A DNA stretch of 64,000 nucleotides from Priestia iocasae (GCF_016909075.1 NZ_JAFBFC010000002.1:62001-126000), one strand, 5' to 3'; shown: positions 16,768-25,542, numbered from the stretch's first letter. The notes: generated by a model from the sequence alone, not told the origin. Numbers and translations: made by a program.

Positions 16768-18237
16768 TTACATTCTTTCATTCAAAGGTAGATACGGAAC
16801 CTCTGTTTCACCCACATACTGTAATAAAGGGCGAATCAAAATATTATTTTCATATTGCTCATTCACTTGTGACAACCAGCCCGGTATACGCCCTAAAGCA
16901 AAGACCGCGATAAAATAGTCCTGTGGAATGCCTAGTAAGTCATAAATCACACTTGCATAGAAGTCAACATTCACATCGACCCCTTTATCAATATAAGGCT
17001 TCATCGCACTGACTAACGCTTCAAGAATTTCATAATAGCCGTGCCCTTTACTTAAATCTCTGGCGATGTCACGAAGGTGCGTCGCACGAGGATCTTCTGT
17101 TTGATAAACTCTGTGTCCAAATCCCATAATCGGCTTTCCTTTTGCATGGTTCTCTTCCACAAACCTACTCGCGTTTTCTGGATTTTCGATGGACTTAATC
17201 ATCGACATCACCTTTTCAATGGCGCCTCCATGCAAGTTTCCATGAAAAGTAGAGACAGCGGCTGTAAGAGCAGCATAAACATCTGCTTCTGTACTCGCAG
17301 CTACCCTTGCCGCAAAAGCAGAAGCATTTGAGCCATGATCTGCATGTAAAATAAGAATTTTATTCATGATTTCTTCTTCTTTTGAAGTAGGGATTCTTCC
17401 TACTAACAAGTAAAGAAGGTTTGCTGCATACGACAATTCTGAACGAGGAACCATTCTTTTTCTGCCTGACCTACACGCAAGATGCGTAGCAATCACAACA
17501 GGCACTTGAGCCATGATGCTAATTGCAGTAGTTCGACTTCCTTTTTTCACACCAAGGCTTTGATCTTCATGACATGCACCAAGAGCAGAAATCACCGTTC
17601 GTAGCATCTGCATAGGATGTGCATCCTTTAAAGCGTGAATCATTTGCTGAATAACTTCTGGTAGAGTCATATGGTTATGTAACTCTGTGATAAATGTATG
17701 TAATTCATCTTTCGTAGGAAGCCTTCCCTCTACTAACAAGAAAGCGGTTTCCTCAAAAGTCGAGTGTTGAACAAGCTCATGAATAGAAATGCCTCTATAC
17801 AATAAACGTCCTTTTTGTCCATCAATCATCGTCGTCCTCGTTGTATCAAACGTAACACCTGCCAATCCACGAGAAACTTTTGGCGTCGATCCATGATCGT
17901 GTTGATTTTGGTCAACCGTTGAATCACTACCTTCTTGCTTGTTTCCATTTAAAGCTGGCGTCAGCTGCTGATGAATGTATTTCTTAATCGCTGCGACCGA
18001 TATTAACTGATCTCTTACACTCTTTTCGATTTCAATGTTGTATTCTTCTTCTAATGTTAGTAAAAGCGTGACATGCCCCAACGAATCCCATTCTCTAATT
18101 GAGCGATATTCAAGGTTATCGTGAATGTCATTGATATCAATGTGTAACGTTTCAGCCATTAATACCTCTAAATCAGAATGATGATGACTATTCGAGCTTA
18201 CGCTATCTTTGCCCGATGGTTGCTTTGTAACTACCAC
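16768..18237 (-). CDS. Acyl-carrier-protein/citrate-synthase fusion
   Basis: 489 residues from the GTG at 18237, which has GAGGGG nine bases upstream; the ATG at 18246 abuts that site. Residues ~20-95 form a phosphopantetheine carrier domain with the attachment motif WDSLGH (Ser52) and a helix ending in IKKYIHQQL. A ~25-residue Ser/Gln/His linker follows, then a complete citrate synthase (~115-489): HADHGSNAS, GNLHGG (His336), GFGHRVY (His375) and NVDFYASV (Asp425), the catalytic triad. The terminal motif is LIRPLL where RPR is usual. The fusion implies condensation of a carrier-bound thioester, instead of acetyl-CoA, with a keto acid. First gene of the operon. Both domains are clear; the reaction is inferred. 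Confidence 0.92.
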   Translation of the reverse strand: MVVTKQPSGKDSVSSNSHHHSDLEVLMAETLHIDINDIHDNLEYRSIREWDSLGHVTLLLTLEEEYNIEIEKSVRDQLISVAAIKKYIHQQLTPALNGNKQEGSDSTVDQNQHDHGSTPKVSRGLAGVTFDTTRTTMIDGQKGRLLYRGISIHELVQHSTFEETAFLLVEGRLPTKDELHTFITELHNHMTLPEVIQQMIHALKDAHPMQMLRTVISALGACHEDQSLGVKKGSRTTAISIMAQVPVVIATHLACRSGRKRMVPRSELSYAANLLYLLVGRIPTSKEEEIMNKILILHADHGSNASAFAARVAASTEADVYAALTAAVSTFHGNLHGGAIEKVMSMIKSIENPENASRFVEENHAKGKPIMGFGHRVYQTEDPRATHLRDIARDLSKGHGYYEILEALVSAMKPYIDKGVDVNVDFYASVIYDLLGIPQDYFIAVFALGRIPGWLSQVNEQYENNILIRPLLQYVGETEVPYLPLNERM

Positions 18238-18570
18238 TGAACCCATCCCCTCATATCAATACTCAAATCATTGTGATGCATGAATTTCATTTTTTTACAA
18301 TTTATGAAATAAATACATCTTTTTACCTTTTCCATCTTGTCACTTAAAGTCGAAAGAAACAAATCCGCCCTCAACATCTATGAACAGTTCCATTTTAAAA
18401 ATGGATAGGTATTCGTACTTTCTCTATCTTTTTTACAGCATTATATAATTTTAGTAATATATAAAATGGTAGGTATTAGGGTCTAAATACGAGATCGATA
18501 GCTCTGAGCCTTTCTAACCGTTGGTGCAAACCTTTTTATCTAACTTTTTTACGAATTACGGGCTTAATAG
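18238..18570. promoter_or_regulatory. Operon upstream region
   Basis: AT-rich gap upstream of the fusion gene on the minus strand and downstream of the phosphatase-like gene terminator. It must hold the operon promoter, but I see no hexamer pair or operator I would defend. Confidence 0.4.
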
Positions 18571-18626
18571 AAAAAAGCACCTTTACGTTGAAAATGCGTT
18601 ACCATTTCCACCGTAAAGGTGCTTTT
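18571..18626 (-). terminator. Terminator after the CpsB-like gene
   Basis: Perfect AAGCACCTTTACG / CGTAAAGGTGCTT stem with flanking A and T runs; could work in both directions. Confidence 0.85.
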
Positions 18627-18677
18627 CACGACTATGACAAATGAGTTGTTTTCTCTATGAAGTGATGATGAATGAAC

Positions 18678-19388
18678 TTATAAAATCCACATAAACTTCT
18701 TCCGCTTCACACGCTCTGGTGCGTAGCGAATGATTGTTTCGTCTTTTAGTAATCGCTCAGCATTTTCCATAAACATCATCGCTTGGTCTTGACCGACTTT
18801 ATCGTATGCTGCACGCAGCTGCATGTTTTTATTCGTACGATCGGAGGCGATAAAATGAACAAGGTGCGCATCAATTAATTGCGTACAAAACTTGCTGATT
18901 TTTTGCCTGCTCACCACACTCGCAGCCGATAGCTGTACGAGTGCGCCCTTTTTTACAAGCTGATACAGCCAATCCGGATTCATCATAACCCCTGGGTGCT
19001 TTTCCGGCTCGACTAGAATTGGAATGAGCCCCTTTAATTGAAGCTCGTAAATGAGCTGTTCGACCGCAACCGGTGCCACGTCTTCTGTTAACATCGTATA
19101 GACGTACTTTCCGTCTTGCTGAAGCGTCATTAATCTTTCTTTTTCGTAATATTCAGTTATTTTAGTCGTTAATGAATACACAACCGTTGGCACAACCGTT
19201 AGCGATAAGCCATGCTTGTGAAAATCTGCTTCCATTTCGCTTGCCTCTGTTAGAGCTAAAGCAGGTGACACCTCTTCAACAATCGGTGCGTAGACCATCG
19301 TATGTACCCCTTCAGCCACGACCTTTTTCGCCATCTCAATGCGTATATCTTCGAGACAAGAAGAAAGATGACATTGTAAATCAATCAC
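18678..19388 (-). CDS. Degenerate CpsB/YwqE-type phosphatase (likely pseudoenzyme)
   Basis: 236 residues, clearly homologous to the complete CpsB/YwqE tyrosine phosphatase at 48581-49348 along the whole length, including LVKKGALVQLSAASV, KFCTQLIDAHLVHFIASD and the KRKKF end. Nearly every PHP metal ligand has gone: HCH is QCH, LDDG is CLED, TPHH is APIV, HPER is EPEK and SDAH is SDRT. Catalysis by the normal tri-metal site is therefore not expected. The open frame and ribosome site are intact, so it may act as a substrate-binding decoy or regulator of the BY-kinase encoded 3 kb upstream. A terminator and an upstream gap make it monocistronic. Confidence 0.85.
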   Translation of the reverse strand: MIDLQCHLSSCLEDIRIEMAKKVVAEGVHTMVYAPIVEEVSPALALTEASEMEADFHKHGLSLTVVPTVVYSLTTKITEYYEKERLMTLQQDGKYVYTMLTEDVAPVAVEQLIYELQLKGLIPILVEPEKHPGVMMNPDWLYQLVKKGALVQLSAASVVSRQKISKFCTQLIDAHLVHFIASDRTNKNMQLRAAYDKVGQDQAMMFMENAERLLKDETIIRYAPERVKRKKFMWIL

Positions 19389-19493
19389 CTAAAACCCCAC
19401 CTTTTGAACTAGTTTTTTCCATCTTTTACTAGTATAACACTACTATGGTAGTTTTTACCTTCTATATTTCTCAACATCTTTCGACAAGCACAA

Positions 19494-19527
19494 ATCCCCG
19501 TATGAAGCTCTCACTTCATACGGGGAT
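19494..19527 (-). terminator. Terminator after the SLH gene
   Basis: ATCCCCGTATGAAG / CTTCATACGGGGAT perfect stem with a four-base loop, just after the stop. Confidence 0.85.
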
Positions 19528-19535
19528 CCGCAAAA

Positions 19536-21551
19536 TTACTCGTTAATTAAGTTTAATTCTTGTAAAGACTCATCTACTACTTTCACAATTTGTGCACGTG
19601 ATGTTGCACCATGTGGATCAAAGTTGTTGCCTGGCTTTCCTTCCATAATGCCTAATTTCTTCAGCATTTCTACATCTTGACGTGCCCACTCTTGGATGCT
19701 TGCTTCATCTTTGTAATCAGCAACGTTACCTGGTAACTTCTTCGCTGCATCTTTGTCATAGCCAACGCGGTTTAACGCACGGTGAATCATCGCCGCTGTT
19801 TGAACACGAGACACACGTTGGTAAGGAGCAAACGTATTGTCACCTTTTCCTTGAATGATTCCTGCTTCTACCGCTGCCATTAACTCAGGAACGAACCACT
19901 CATCCCCCTTCACATCCGTAAAGCGACCATCATACTTCGTTGCACTTGTTAAGCCTAATGCACGCGTTAATAGAACCGCCATTTGAATACGAGATGTGTT
20001 GCTTTCAGGCTTGAATGTGCCATCTTGGAATCCTTGTACGATTAGCTTGCTTCCAAGCTTCTCGATTGCCGCTTTGTTCCAATGAGTTGCTGTTACATCC
20101 TTGAACGTTTTCTTGTTTTCAATGATTGTGTACTTTGAGTTTGTCATGGTAAAAATATTCGCAACGTTGCCGTTCACAACAAGCGGACGAGCGCTAACCG
20201 TACCGTTATCATTGATCACAACAGCTGCTACGATGTTAGCATTAAATGGTTTATCAGCCGTGATGCTACGTGGTACATAAGAGTTGAAACGCTCTAAGGA
20301 TATAGTCTTATTGCCAGCTGTTGCCTCAACCTTAAACTCAATGATTGGCGCCACAGATTTCAAACCATTTTTACCTAACACATTATTGTCATCTTTTGCT
20401 GGTGCAACCGTGATTTTAATCTTCACATCTTTTGCATCTACACCTAAATTTTTCGCAAGGTCGGCAATGTTCACTTCTTTTACTGGAAGCTTATACTCTG
20501 CACCGCCCACTTTTACATTAACCGTTGCATTTGCATTTTTACCTTTTGCTGCGTCAAAAATTGATGATGGAACATCGATATTGACTTTATCGCCTGTAAG
20601 CTCGATGCCTACTTCTTTAAAGTCTTTCGCATCCTTAATAGCATCCACAACCTTTGATGGATCACTTTCAACTGCACCTGGTCCGGTTACGATTTTACCT
20701 GGGTTAGTTGGATCTGGCTTTGGATCTTCAGGTTTTGGCTCGACTGGAGGTGGTGTTACTGGGCCGCCTCCACCACCGCCTGAGTTACCGCCACCTGGAT
20801 TGCCACCATTGCCCCCACCTGGTTTGTCTGCGTTATTATAAGCTTTGATTAAGATTGGTTTTAATTGATTGCTTGGATCTACTGCTGCTTGGATGTCAGC
20901 TTTAGCTTTTAAAATTCCTCCTGCATTCGCTGTGATTGCATTTTTCACTTTTGTACTAAGTGCTGGGTACGCTGGCTTCTTTGTTGCTGCACGATCCATA
21001 GCTGTGTTTAGATGAGCAATGTAGTCTAGCGTAACTAAGTTATTTACATCTTTATCTTTTAAAATATCAAACATCTCTAGCTCTACTTGAGAAATATATC
21101 CTAAAAAGTCATTGGCTGAGCTACCAAATACCGCTTGAATATCTGTGTTGTAATTTGTGACAAACGCATTTACTTTTGCTTCCAAATCTTCCTTGCTTGT
21201 TGCCATGGATATAGCTAACGCTGCACGAGCGACATTACGCTTTTCAGTCGTTGTCGCTTGTCCGCCACCAACTTTATCTAACGTAATATTGCTTAAGATT
21301 GAATCTAATTTTGTATCATTGTTAAGTAGTGTATTTACATCGGTACGGATTGTAAGTAATGTTGCACGATCGGCATCACCTAATGTCTTGTACACATTAA
21401 ACAAACGCTCTGCTAATGCGCTGTATGAGTCGTACTCTTCTGCTTGTACACTTGTAGCTGGACTTACCGCTACTGTTGCCAACGGCGTAAATGCAATACT
21501 TGCTGCTAAAAGAGCTTTCATTGCTTTTTTACTGAATGGATAGTTTTTCAT
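19536..21551 (-). CDS. S-layer-homology (SLH) cell-surface protein
   Basis: 671 residues. A Sec signal peptide (LLAASIAFTPLATVAV, cleavage near AEE) is followed by a helical domain to ~245, a flexible Gly/Pro linker (~245-290), a beta-rich domain (~295-480) and three C-terminal SLH modules (~485-665, e.g. FKDVTATHWNKAAIEKL, GFQDGTFKPESNTSR). SLH modules bind pyruvylated secondary wall polymer, so the protein is held on the wall surface. It lies beside the capsule kinase genes and a truncated-looking phosphatase. Its start has an AGGTGA site. The N-terminal domain has no recognised function. Confidence 0.9.
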   Translation of the reverse strand: MKNYPFSKKAMKALLAASIAFTPLATVAVSPATSVQAEEYDSYSALAERLFNVYKTLGDADRATLLTIRTDVNTLLNNDTKLDSILSNITLDKVGGGQATTTEKRNVARAALAISMATSKEDLEAKVNAFVTNYNTDIQAVFGSSANDFLGYISQVELEMFDILKDKDVNNLVTLDYIAHLNTAMDRAATKKPAYPALSTKVKNAITANAGGILKAKADIQAAVDPSNQLKPILIKAYNNADKPGGGNGGNPGGGNSGGGGGGPVTPPPVEPKPEDPKPDPTNPGKIVTGPGAVESDPSKVVDAIKDAKDFKEVGIELTGDKVNIDVPSSIFDAAKGKNANATVNVKVGGAEYKLPVKEVNIADLAKNLGVDAKDVKIKITVAPAKDDNNVLGKNGLKSVAPIIEFKVEATAGNKTISLERFNSYVPRSITADKPFNANIVAAVVINDNGTVSARPLVVNGNVANIFTMTNSKYTIIENKKTFKDVTATHWNKAAIEKLGSKLIVQGFQDGTFKPESNTSRIQMAVLLTRALGLTSATKYDGRFTDVKGDEWFVPELMAAVEAGIIQGKGDNTFAPYQRVSRVQTAAMIHRALNRVGYDKDAAKKLPGNVADYKDEASIQEWARQDVEMLKKLGIMEGKPGNNFDPHGATSRAQIVKVVDESLQELNLINE

Positions 21552-21693
21552 ACGTCACCTCGTATATGTATTTTAATAGAATTAAAGCCAACTTGATTAA
21601 TAAAGGAACTGATTTGTATATAGTGATATAGCGATATAATAAGGCTATTTATTCAATAAAAGATAAAATTTTCCTTTTATATTTAAAAAGAAT

Positions 21694-21716
21694 AGTCCCT
21701 CCGTGAAACGGGACCT
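21694..21716 (-). terminator. Terminator after the membrane-protein gene
   Basis: Minus-strand AATAGGTCCC / GGGACTATT stem with one bulge, followed by TCTTTTT. Confidence 0.65.
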
Positions 21717-22488
21717 ATTGCTTGCTCATTTCTACAACCGCAATGCGCTTTAGTGCTTCAATTTCAGCTGCACTTAATCGTGAGTAGACTTTTGATTTGA
21801 TGTACGATTTTTCTTCCCCTGTTAAGCCGCCTTGTGCAAGTGAACGGAATTCATTGATCTCACCTGCTGAGAACTTGCTCATCACAAAACGTGTTGCTTC
21901 ATCTTTATTAGAGAACCCTGTACTTGGCTTTTTCGCTGGCTTCTTTTCAGGCTGCTTCGGTGTCTCTTTCACCGGTTCTTCCTTATCAGCTGACGAATCC
22001 GTTGCTGGTGTGGATGACTTGTTGCCTTCTGAAGGTGAAGACGCTTCACTTGACTGACTCGCTTTTGAAGAAGATGCATCTGTATTAGAATTCGTATCCG
22101 TTTGTGGAACTGCATTTGAAGAGGCATCAACCTTATAGCGCGCCAACACTTCCGCCGCTTTGTCTTCTCCTAGCTCTTGCTTCAACACATCCTGCATACC
22201 ATCATCTTGTAAAATTTGCTTCATATCATCATCTGATACGTCCTTGGATACTTCGGCAATGATCTTATCCGATGCGAAATCCATCGCAAATTGATAGCCA
22301 AAATAACCCGGAATCGTCAGTAGTAACACCATGCTAAACGCATAAAAACGCTTATAAATCCAAAAAGGTCTCGTTTGCACACGGTGACGTTTTCCAACCT
22401 TTTTATAGTACACATTCTGATCTTTGTCTTTAAAATAACGAACACTTACAAGCTTTAAAGGGGTCCATATCTCTTTCATCATGGGCAT
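21715..22488 (-). CDS. Single-pass membrane protein of the capsule kinase cluster
   Basis: 257 residues. The basic N-terminal cytoplasmic part (~1-48) is followed by one membrane helix (~49-70, FSMVLLLTIPGYFGYQFAM), an acidic helical stretch, a Ser/Thr/Glu/Lys-rich low-complexity linker (~120-190) and a helical C-terminal domain (FSNKDEATRFVMSKFSAGE...). I recognise no family. It lies 56 bases after the BY-kinase gene with no terminator between, so it is probably co-transcribed and could be a kinase target or an assembly factor; inference only. Confidence 0.7.
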   Translation of the reverse strand: MPMMKEIWTPLKLVSVRYFKDKDQNVYYKKVGKRHRVQTRPFWIYKRFYAFSMVLLLTIPGYFGYQFAMDFASDKIIAEVSKDVSDDDMKQILQDDGMQDVLKQELGEDKAAEVLARYKVDASSNAVPQTDTNSNTDASSSKASQSSEASSPSEGNKSSTPATDSSADKEEPVKETPKQPEKKPAKKPSTGFSNKDEATRFVMSKFSAGEINEFRSLAQGGLTGEEKSYIKSKVYSRLSAAEIEALKRIAVVEMSKQ

Positions 22489-22544
22489 GGGCCTCTCACT
22501 CCTTACCTTCTCTTAAACTCACCGGGCGCAAACCTTGCTTTTTT

Positions 22545-23252
22545 TTAACGATTTGAACCGTAATAATAATAGTAGTTTCCATCCGACTGTTCTCGTTGAT
22601 TAATCACAACACCAAGTAGCTTCCCTTTTGCGGCCATTAAGAGCTCTTTCGCTTTTTGCGCAGCGTCTTTGTTTGTTTGACCACTTTTGACCACCATCAC
22701 AACTCCGTGACACTGATTGGCTAAAATTTGCGCATCGGCAACCGGTAGCACAGGCGGCGTATCAAAAATAACCACATCAAACTGATTGTAAATCTCCGCA
22801 AGCAGCTCTTCCATCATCGTTGACCCTAACAATTCGGCTGGGTTTGGTGGAATCGGACCACTCGTTAGCACATACAAGTTATCAACATCCGATAATTGAA
22901 TCGATGATGCAAGCGTCGTTTGCTTGGTTAGCACGTTCGTTAAGCCAATGTGATTCTCCATACGGAAGGTATAATGAACCGTTGGCTTACGAAGATCGGC
23001 ATCAACGAGTAACACTTTCTTGCCTTGCTGGGCGAACACCACTGCTAAATTCGCTGTCGTCGTGGACTTTCCTTCACCAGGTAAAGACGAGGTCACCATG
23101 ATGGAACGAATGTCACGATCCACACTCGAAAATTGAATGTTTGTTCGAATCGTACGGTATTGCTCCGAAATGGGGGATTTTGGTCTGATGTGAGAAATTA
23201 AGCTACGCATATGCGTTAACTGTTTTGGCTGTTTCTTACTACGCTTAAGCAC
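22545..23252 (-). CDS. CpsD/YwqD-type BY-kinase
   Basis: 235 residues. The Walker A motif is LPGEGKSTTTANLAV, the A' motif VLLVDADLRKP, and Walker B lies in VVIFDTPPVLPVAD. The C-terminus carries the autophosphorylated tyrosine cluster (NYYYYYG). These cytoplasmic kinases need a separate membrane activator, here the overlapping gene upstream, and control capsule chain length and sugar dehydrogenase activity (YwqD acts on Ugd/TuaD). The start overlaps the upstream stop by eight bases. Confidence 0.93.
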   Translation of the reverse strand: MLKRSKKQPKQLTHMRSLISHIRPKSPISEQYRTIRTNIQFSSVDRDIRSIMVTSSLPGEGKSTTTANLAVVFAQQGKKVLLVDADLRKPTVHYTFRMENHIGLTNVLTKQTTLASSIQLSDVDNLYVLTSGPIPPNPAELLGSTMMEELLAEIYNQFDVVIFDTPPVLPVADAQILANQCHGVVMVVKSGQTNKDAAQKAKELLMAAKGKLLGVVINQREQSDGNYYYYYGSNR

Positions 23253-23994
23253 CGTACGTCTCCCCCTTTTTCACGGACTGACTCCCAAATGAATGAGACT
23301 GTGCTTCTTTAATACTTTCTTCATTAATAACGGAGATCACACCCATCACTGGAAGCTCTAACACTTGCTCAACATCTTGCTCTGACTTTAACGTGTTATC
23401 TAAAAACTCAAGTAAAAACGCAAGACCGACACCAATCATTAACCCCACCACGATCGCAATCGCAATGTTCAGTAACGGCTGAGGCTTTACTGGACTCGGA
23501 TCTACACCGACCTCTGCTTTTGATAAAATGCTCACATTATCAATGTTCATGATTTTCACAATTTCATTTTGAAACACCGTCGCCGTCGTATTCGCAATCG
23601 CAGCCGCTACGTGTGGATCCGGGTCTTGAACCGTCACTTCTACTACTTGTGAATTAGTCGCACTACCTACTGTAATTTGACCATTCAATTGGTCTACGGT
23701 TCTTCCTAGCTTTAATTGCTCTTCTACCTTTTCTAGAATGGCAGGACTTTTAATAATCACGTTATACGTATTAATCAACTGAATGTTTGTCTGCACTTCA
23801 GCTGAATTGTAGAACTGTTGCTCAGACTTTGTTTGGTTAACAAGAAGCTGCGTCTTTGATTCATAGATTGGTGTAAGCACATAAAAGCTCACAACCGCAC
23901 TAATCGTTGCCGCTACCGTGGTAATCAACACGATTAGCCACATCCGCTTCCTCAACGTCTGAAACAACTCTTTCAAGCTAATTGTTTCTTCCAT
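23245..23994 (-). CDS. Wzz/CpsC-type membrane modulator of the BY-kinase
   Basis: 249 residues from the ATG at 23994, which has GGAGG five bases upstream; the longer frame to 24012 lacks a site. Two membrane helices (~20-42 and ~175-197) flank an extracytoplasmic domain, the standard arrangement of CapA/YwqC proteins. The second helix is preceded by the proline-rich DPSPVKPQPLLN motif. It activates the kinase encoded next and helps set polysaccharide length. Confidence 0.92.
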   Translation of the reverse strand: MEETISLKELFQTLRKRMWLIVLITTVAATISAVVSFYVLTPIYESKTQLLVNQTKSEQQFYNSAEVQTNIQLINTYNVIIKSPAILEKVEEQLKLGRTVDQLNGQITVGSATNSQVVEVTVQDPDPHVAAAIANTTATVFQNEIVKIMNIDNVSILSKAEVGVDPSPVKPQPLLNIAIAIVVGLMIGVGLAFLLEFLDNTLKSEQDVEQVLELPVMGVISVINEESIKEAQSHSFGSQSVKKGETYGA

Positions 23995-24326
23995 GATGAC
24001 CTCCAAATGCAAAATTCACACACAAATATACAAGAAACATTATAATAGACCTAGATCATAATATCTATAAAAGATTGCAAGTTTTAGATATTTTTTACAA
24101 TTTAATGAAATTAATCCCTATTCTATTAGAAAGTGGAAAATCCGTAACAATGTTATTATCGACATATTTTGGTAGAAATTTAGTTTTTTCCTTTTTTTAG
24201 TATTATTGAATTTCTTTTTTCTTCACTCCATTTCTACTCCTATTAAATGTTGTTCAGCTTCTTCAGTGGAAAATACGTAACGGATGTTAGATCATCGATG
24301 ACGATGACATGATGCTAGTGAATAAG
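23995..24326 (-). promoter_or_regulatory. Upstream region of the capsule kinase operon, with a direct repeat
   Basis: About 330 bases without a gene. GTGGAAAAT-N-CGTAAC followed by a nearby ATGTTA occurs at ~24133-24155 and again at ~24266-24289, one base different in the core. Spaced direct repeats in front of an operon could be operator sites, but two copies are few. No convincing -10/-35 was identified. Confidence 0.4.
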
Positions 24327-24365
24327 AAAAAGGTGAGCTGCGACTTCTGGTCGGCTCACCTTTTT
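24327..24365 (-). terminator. Terminator after the orphan immunity gene
   Basis: AAAAAGGTGAGC / GCTCACCTTTTT perfect stem with a loop of about 15 bases, just after the stop at 24398. Confidence 0.85.
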
Positions 24366-24397
24366 CTTTACAATCTATTTTGATTTTAGTTGAATAG

Positions 24398-24733
24398 TTA
24401 GACTTTGAATATTTCTCGGATCTTATCTTTCCATGTGAATAATAGCTCTAAAAATCGCTGTGTTTCCATTGTGTTTTCATAAGGTTCTTCGACCCTAAAC
24501 ATGTTCTCAACTGTTGTGACATCTTTTTTTATTAATACGCTCGCAGCATTCAATTGGATTTCAAAATCTTCATATTTTCCTTCTAAAACATGTTTCATGT
24601 ATTCTATGTACTCATCTACTTCTTCTTCTGTAGAAATATCTTCAATAAAATCTGAGAAAAGGCTTATTTCTTCTGGTAAAACAATTCTTAAATCACCAAA
24701 AGGATCTTCTTTAAATTCGTATGAATAGTTCAT
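24398..24733 (-). CDS. Orphan immunity candidate (partner of the lost EndoU toxin)
   Basis: 111 residues, acidic and soluble, rich in Glu/Asp/Phe, with no family I recognise. It starts after an AGGTGA site and stands directly downstream of a frame-broken EndoU toxin vestige (24787-25018), just where an immunity gene belongs. I infer that it neutralised that RNase and is kept as protection against siblings that still have the toxin. Confidence 0.7.
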   Translation of the reverse strand: MNYSYEFKEDPFGDLRIVLPEEISLFSDFIEDISTEEEVDEYIEYMKHVLEGKYEDFEIQLNAASVLIKKDVTTVENMFRVEEPYENTMETQRFLELLFTWKDKIREIFKV

Positions 24734-24786
24734 ATGTTTCCGTCACCTACTGAGTTATTTTTTGTACAATGGATAGGCAGTAGCTA

Positions 24787-25018
24787 TTAAGTCATCTCTA
24801 TAATTCCATACTTATCAGGCTTCTTTTCTGTACCTGGATTAATCTTTCAACCCATCATACTCTCATGGTGATACCCAACTGCTTGCCCACCCCTATTCAT
24901 TTTCCCATGATAGATATGTTTCATGGTACACGTATTATATTCTCATTATCAATAACTTTCTCTATACACCGAATCCCTTCCTTTATAGGAAGCGTCGTTA
25001 TTATCATCATTTTAAACG
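24787..25018 (-). pseudogene. Vestige of an LXG cassette with an EndoU nuclease tip
   Basis: Reading the minus strand, 24950-25000 encodes LPIKEGIRCIEK, a degenerate form of LKDGIRYIEK from the pre-toxin block. After a frame shift the strand gives KHIYHGKMNRGGQAVGYHHE and then SMMG, a stop, and KINPGTEKKPDKYG. The H-x-x-HG and GYHHES elements are the hallmark of bacterial EndoU ribonuclease toxins. One frame shift, one nonsense codon and loss of the C-terminal third make it inactive. Confidence 0.75.
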
Positions 25019-25023
25019 AAAAG

Positions 25024-25126
25024 AAAAGTGACAACAATCTATCATTACAATAGGTAGTTACCACTTTCATTTATCGTTCTCTCAATCTCTATTAATTCTT
25101 CATGCATTTGGTGATGTCACGGTGAC
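25024..25126. repeat. Hairpin-plus-palindrome repeat, copy A
   Basis: An AAAGTG-C-AAC / GT-GTT-CCACTTT hairpin followed ~55 bases later by the palindrome GTCACGGTGAC (25116-25126). The same arrangement occurs at 30697-30787 and 32580-32680. Confidence 0.6.
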
Positions 25127-25140
25127 AAGAATTTAAATTT

Positions 25141-25542
25141 CTAATACCAATTGTCAATCGCTTCTTGAAAGCTATCCTTTACGTACTCATCAAACGTAGA
25201 ATATCTAATAATTTCTTCCTTACTAATACCATCCCATCTTATAACATGGTAATCATCTTTCGTATTAATGCAATAAACAAATTCATCTACGTTTTCAATA
25301 ACCAAATAATTCTCTGGTAATCCTAATCTTCTATATCTTTCCGTATCATCCACCACGGATGCATACTCAATTCCTTCCACTCCTAACACTTCAACTCCAC
25401 AAATACCTCCTGAACCAAACCTTTTAACAAATCCTTTATATTGTGGAGGAAAAGTACACCCCAAATTTTTTTCTATTATAACTATGTTTTCATCTGAAAT
25501 TTCTCCAAAGAAATCTCCGTTTTCAGTATATTGATTTATCAT
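25141..25542 (-). CDS. SMI1/KNR4 (SUKH) family immunity protein
   Basis: 133 residues with the SUKH pattern: an N-terminal helix and LGCTFPPQYKGFVKRFGSGG, then a strand with the acidic-aromatic DDTERYRRLGLPENYLVIEN region. SUKH proteins are widespread immunity partners of nuclease toxins. Its toxin is gone: only a 24-codon tail remains at 25607-25680, 65 bases upstream. The ribosome site is weak. Confidence 0.85.
   Translation of the reverse strand: MINQYTENGDFFGEISDENIVIIEKNLGCTFPPQYKGFVKRFGSGGICGVEVLGVEGIEYASVVDDTERYRRLGLPENYLVIENVDEFVYCINTKDDYHVIRWDGISKEEIIRYSTFDEYVKDSFQEAIDNWY

Noticed and set aside
20284-20841. 185-codon frame on the plus strand
   Set aside because: Antisense shadow of the SLH gene; its proline/glycine-like composition mirrors the Gly/Pro linker.
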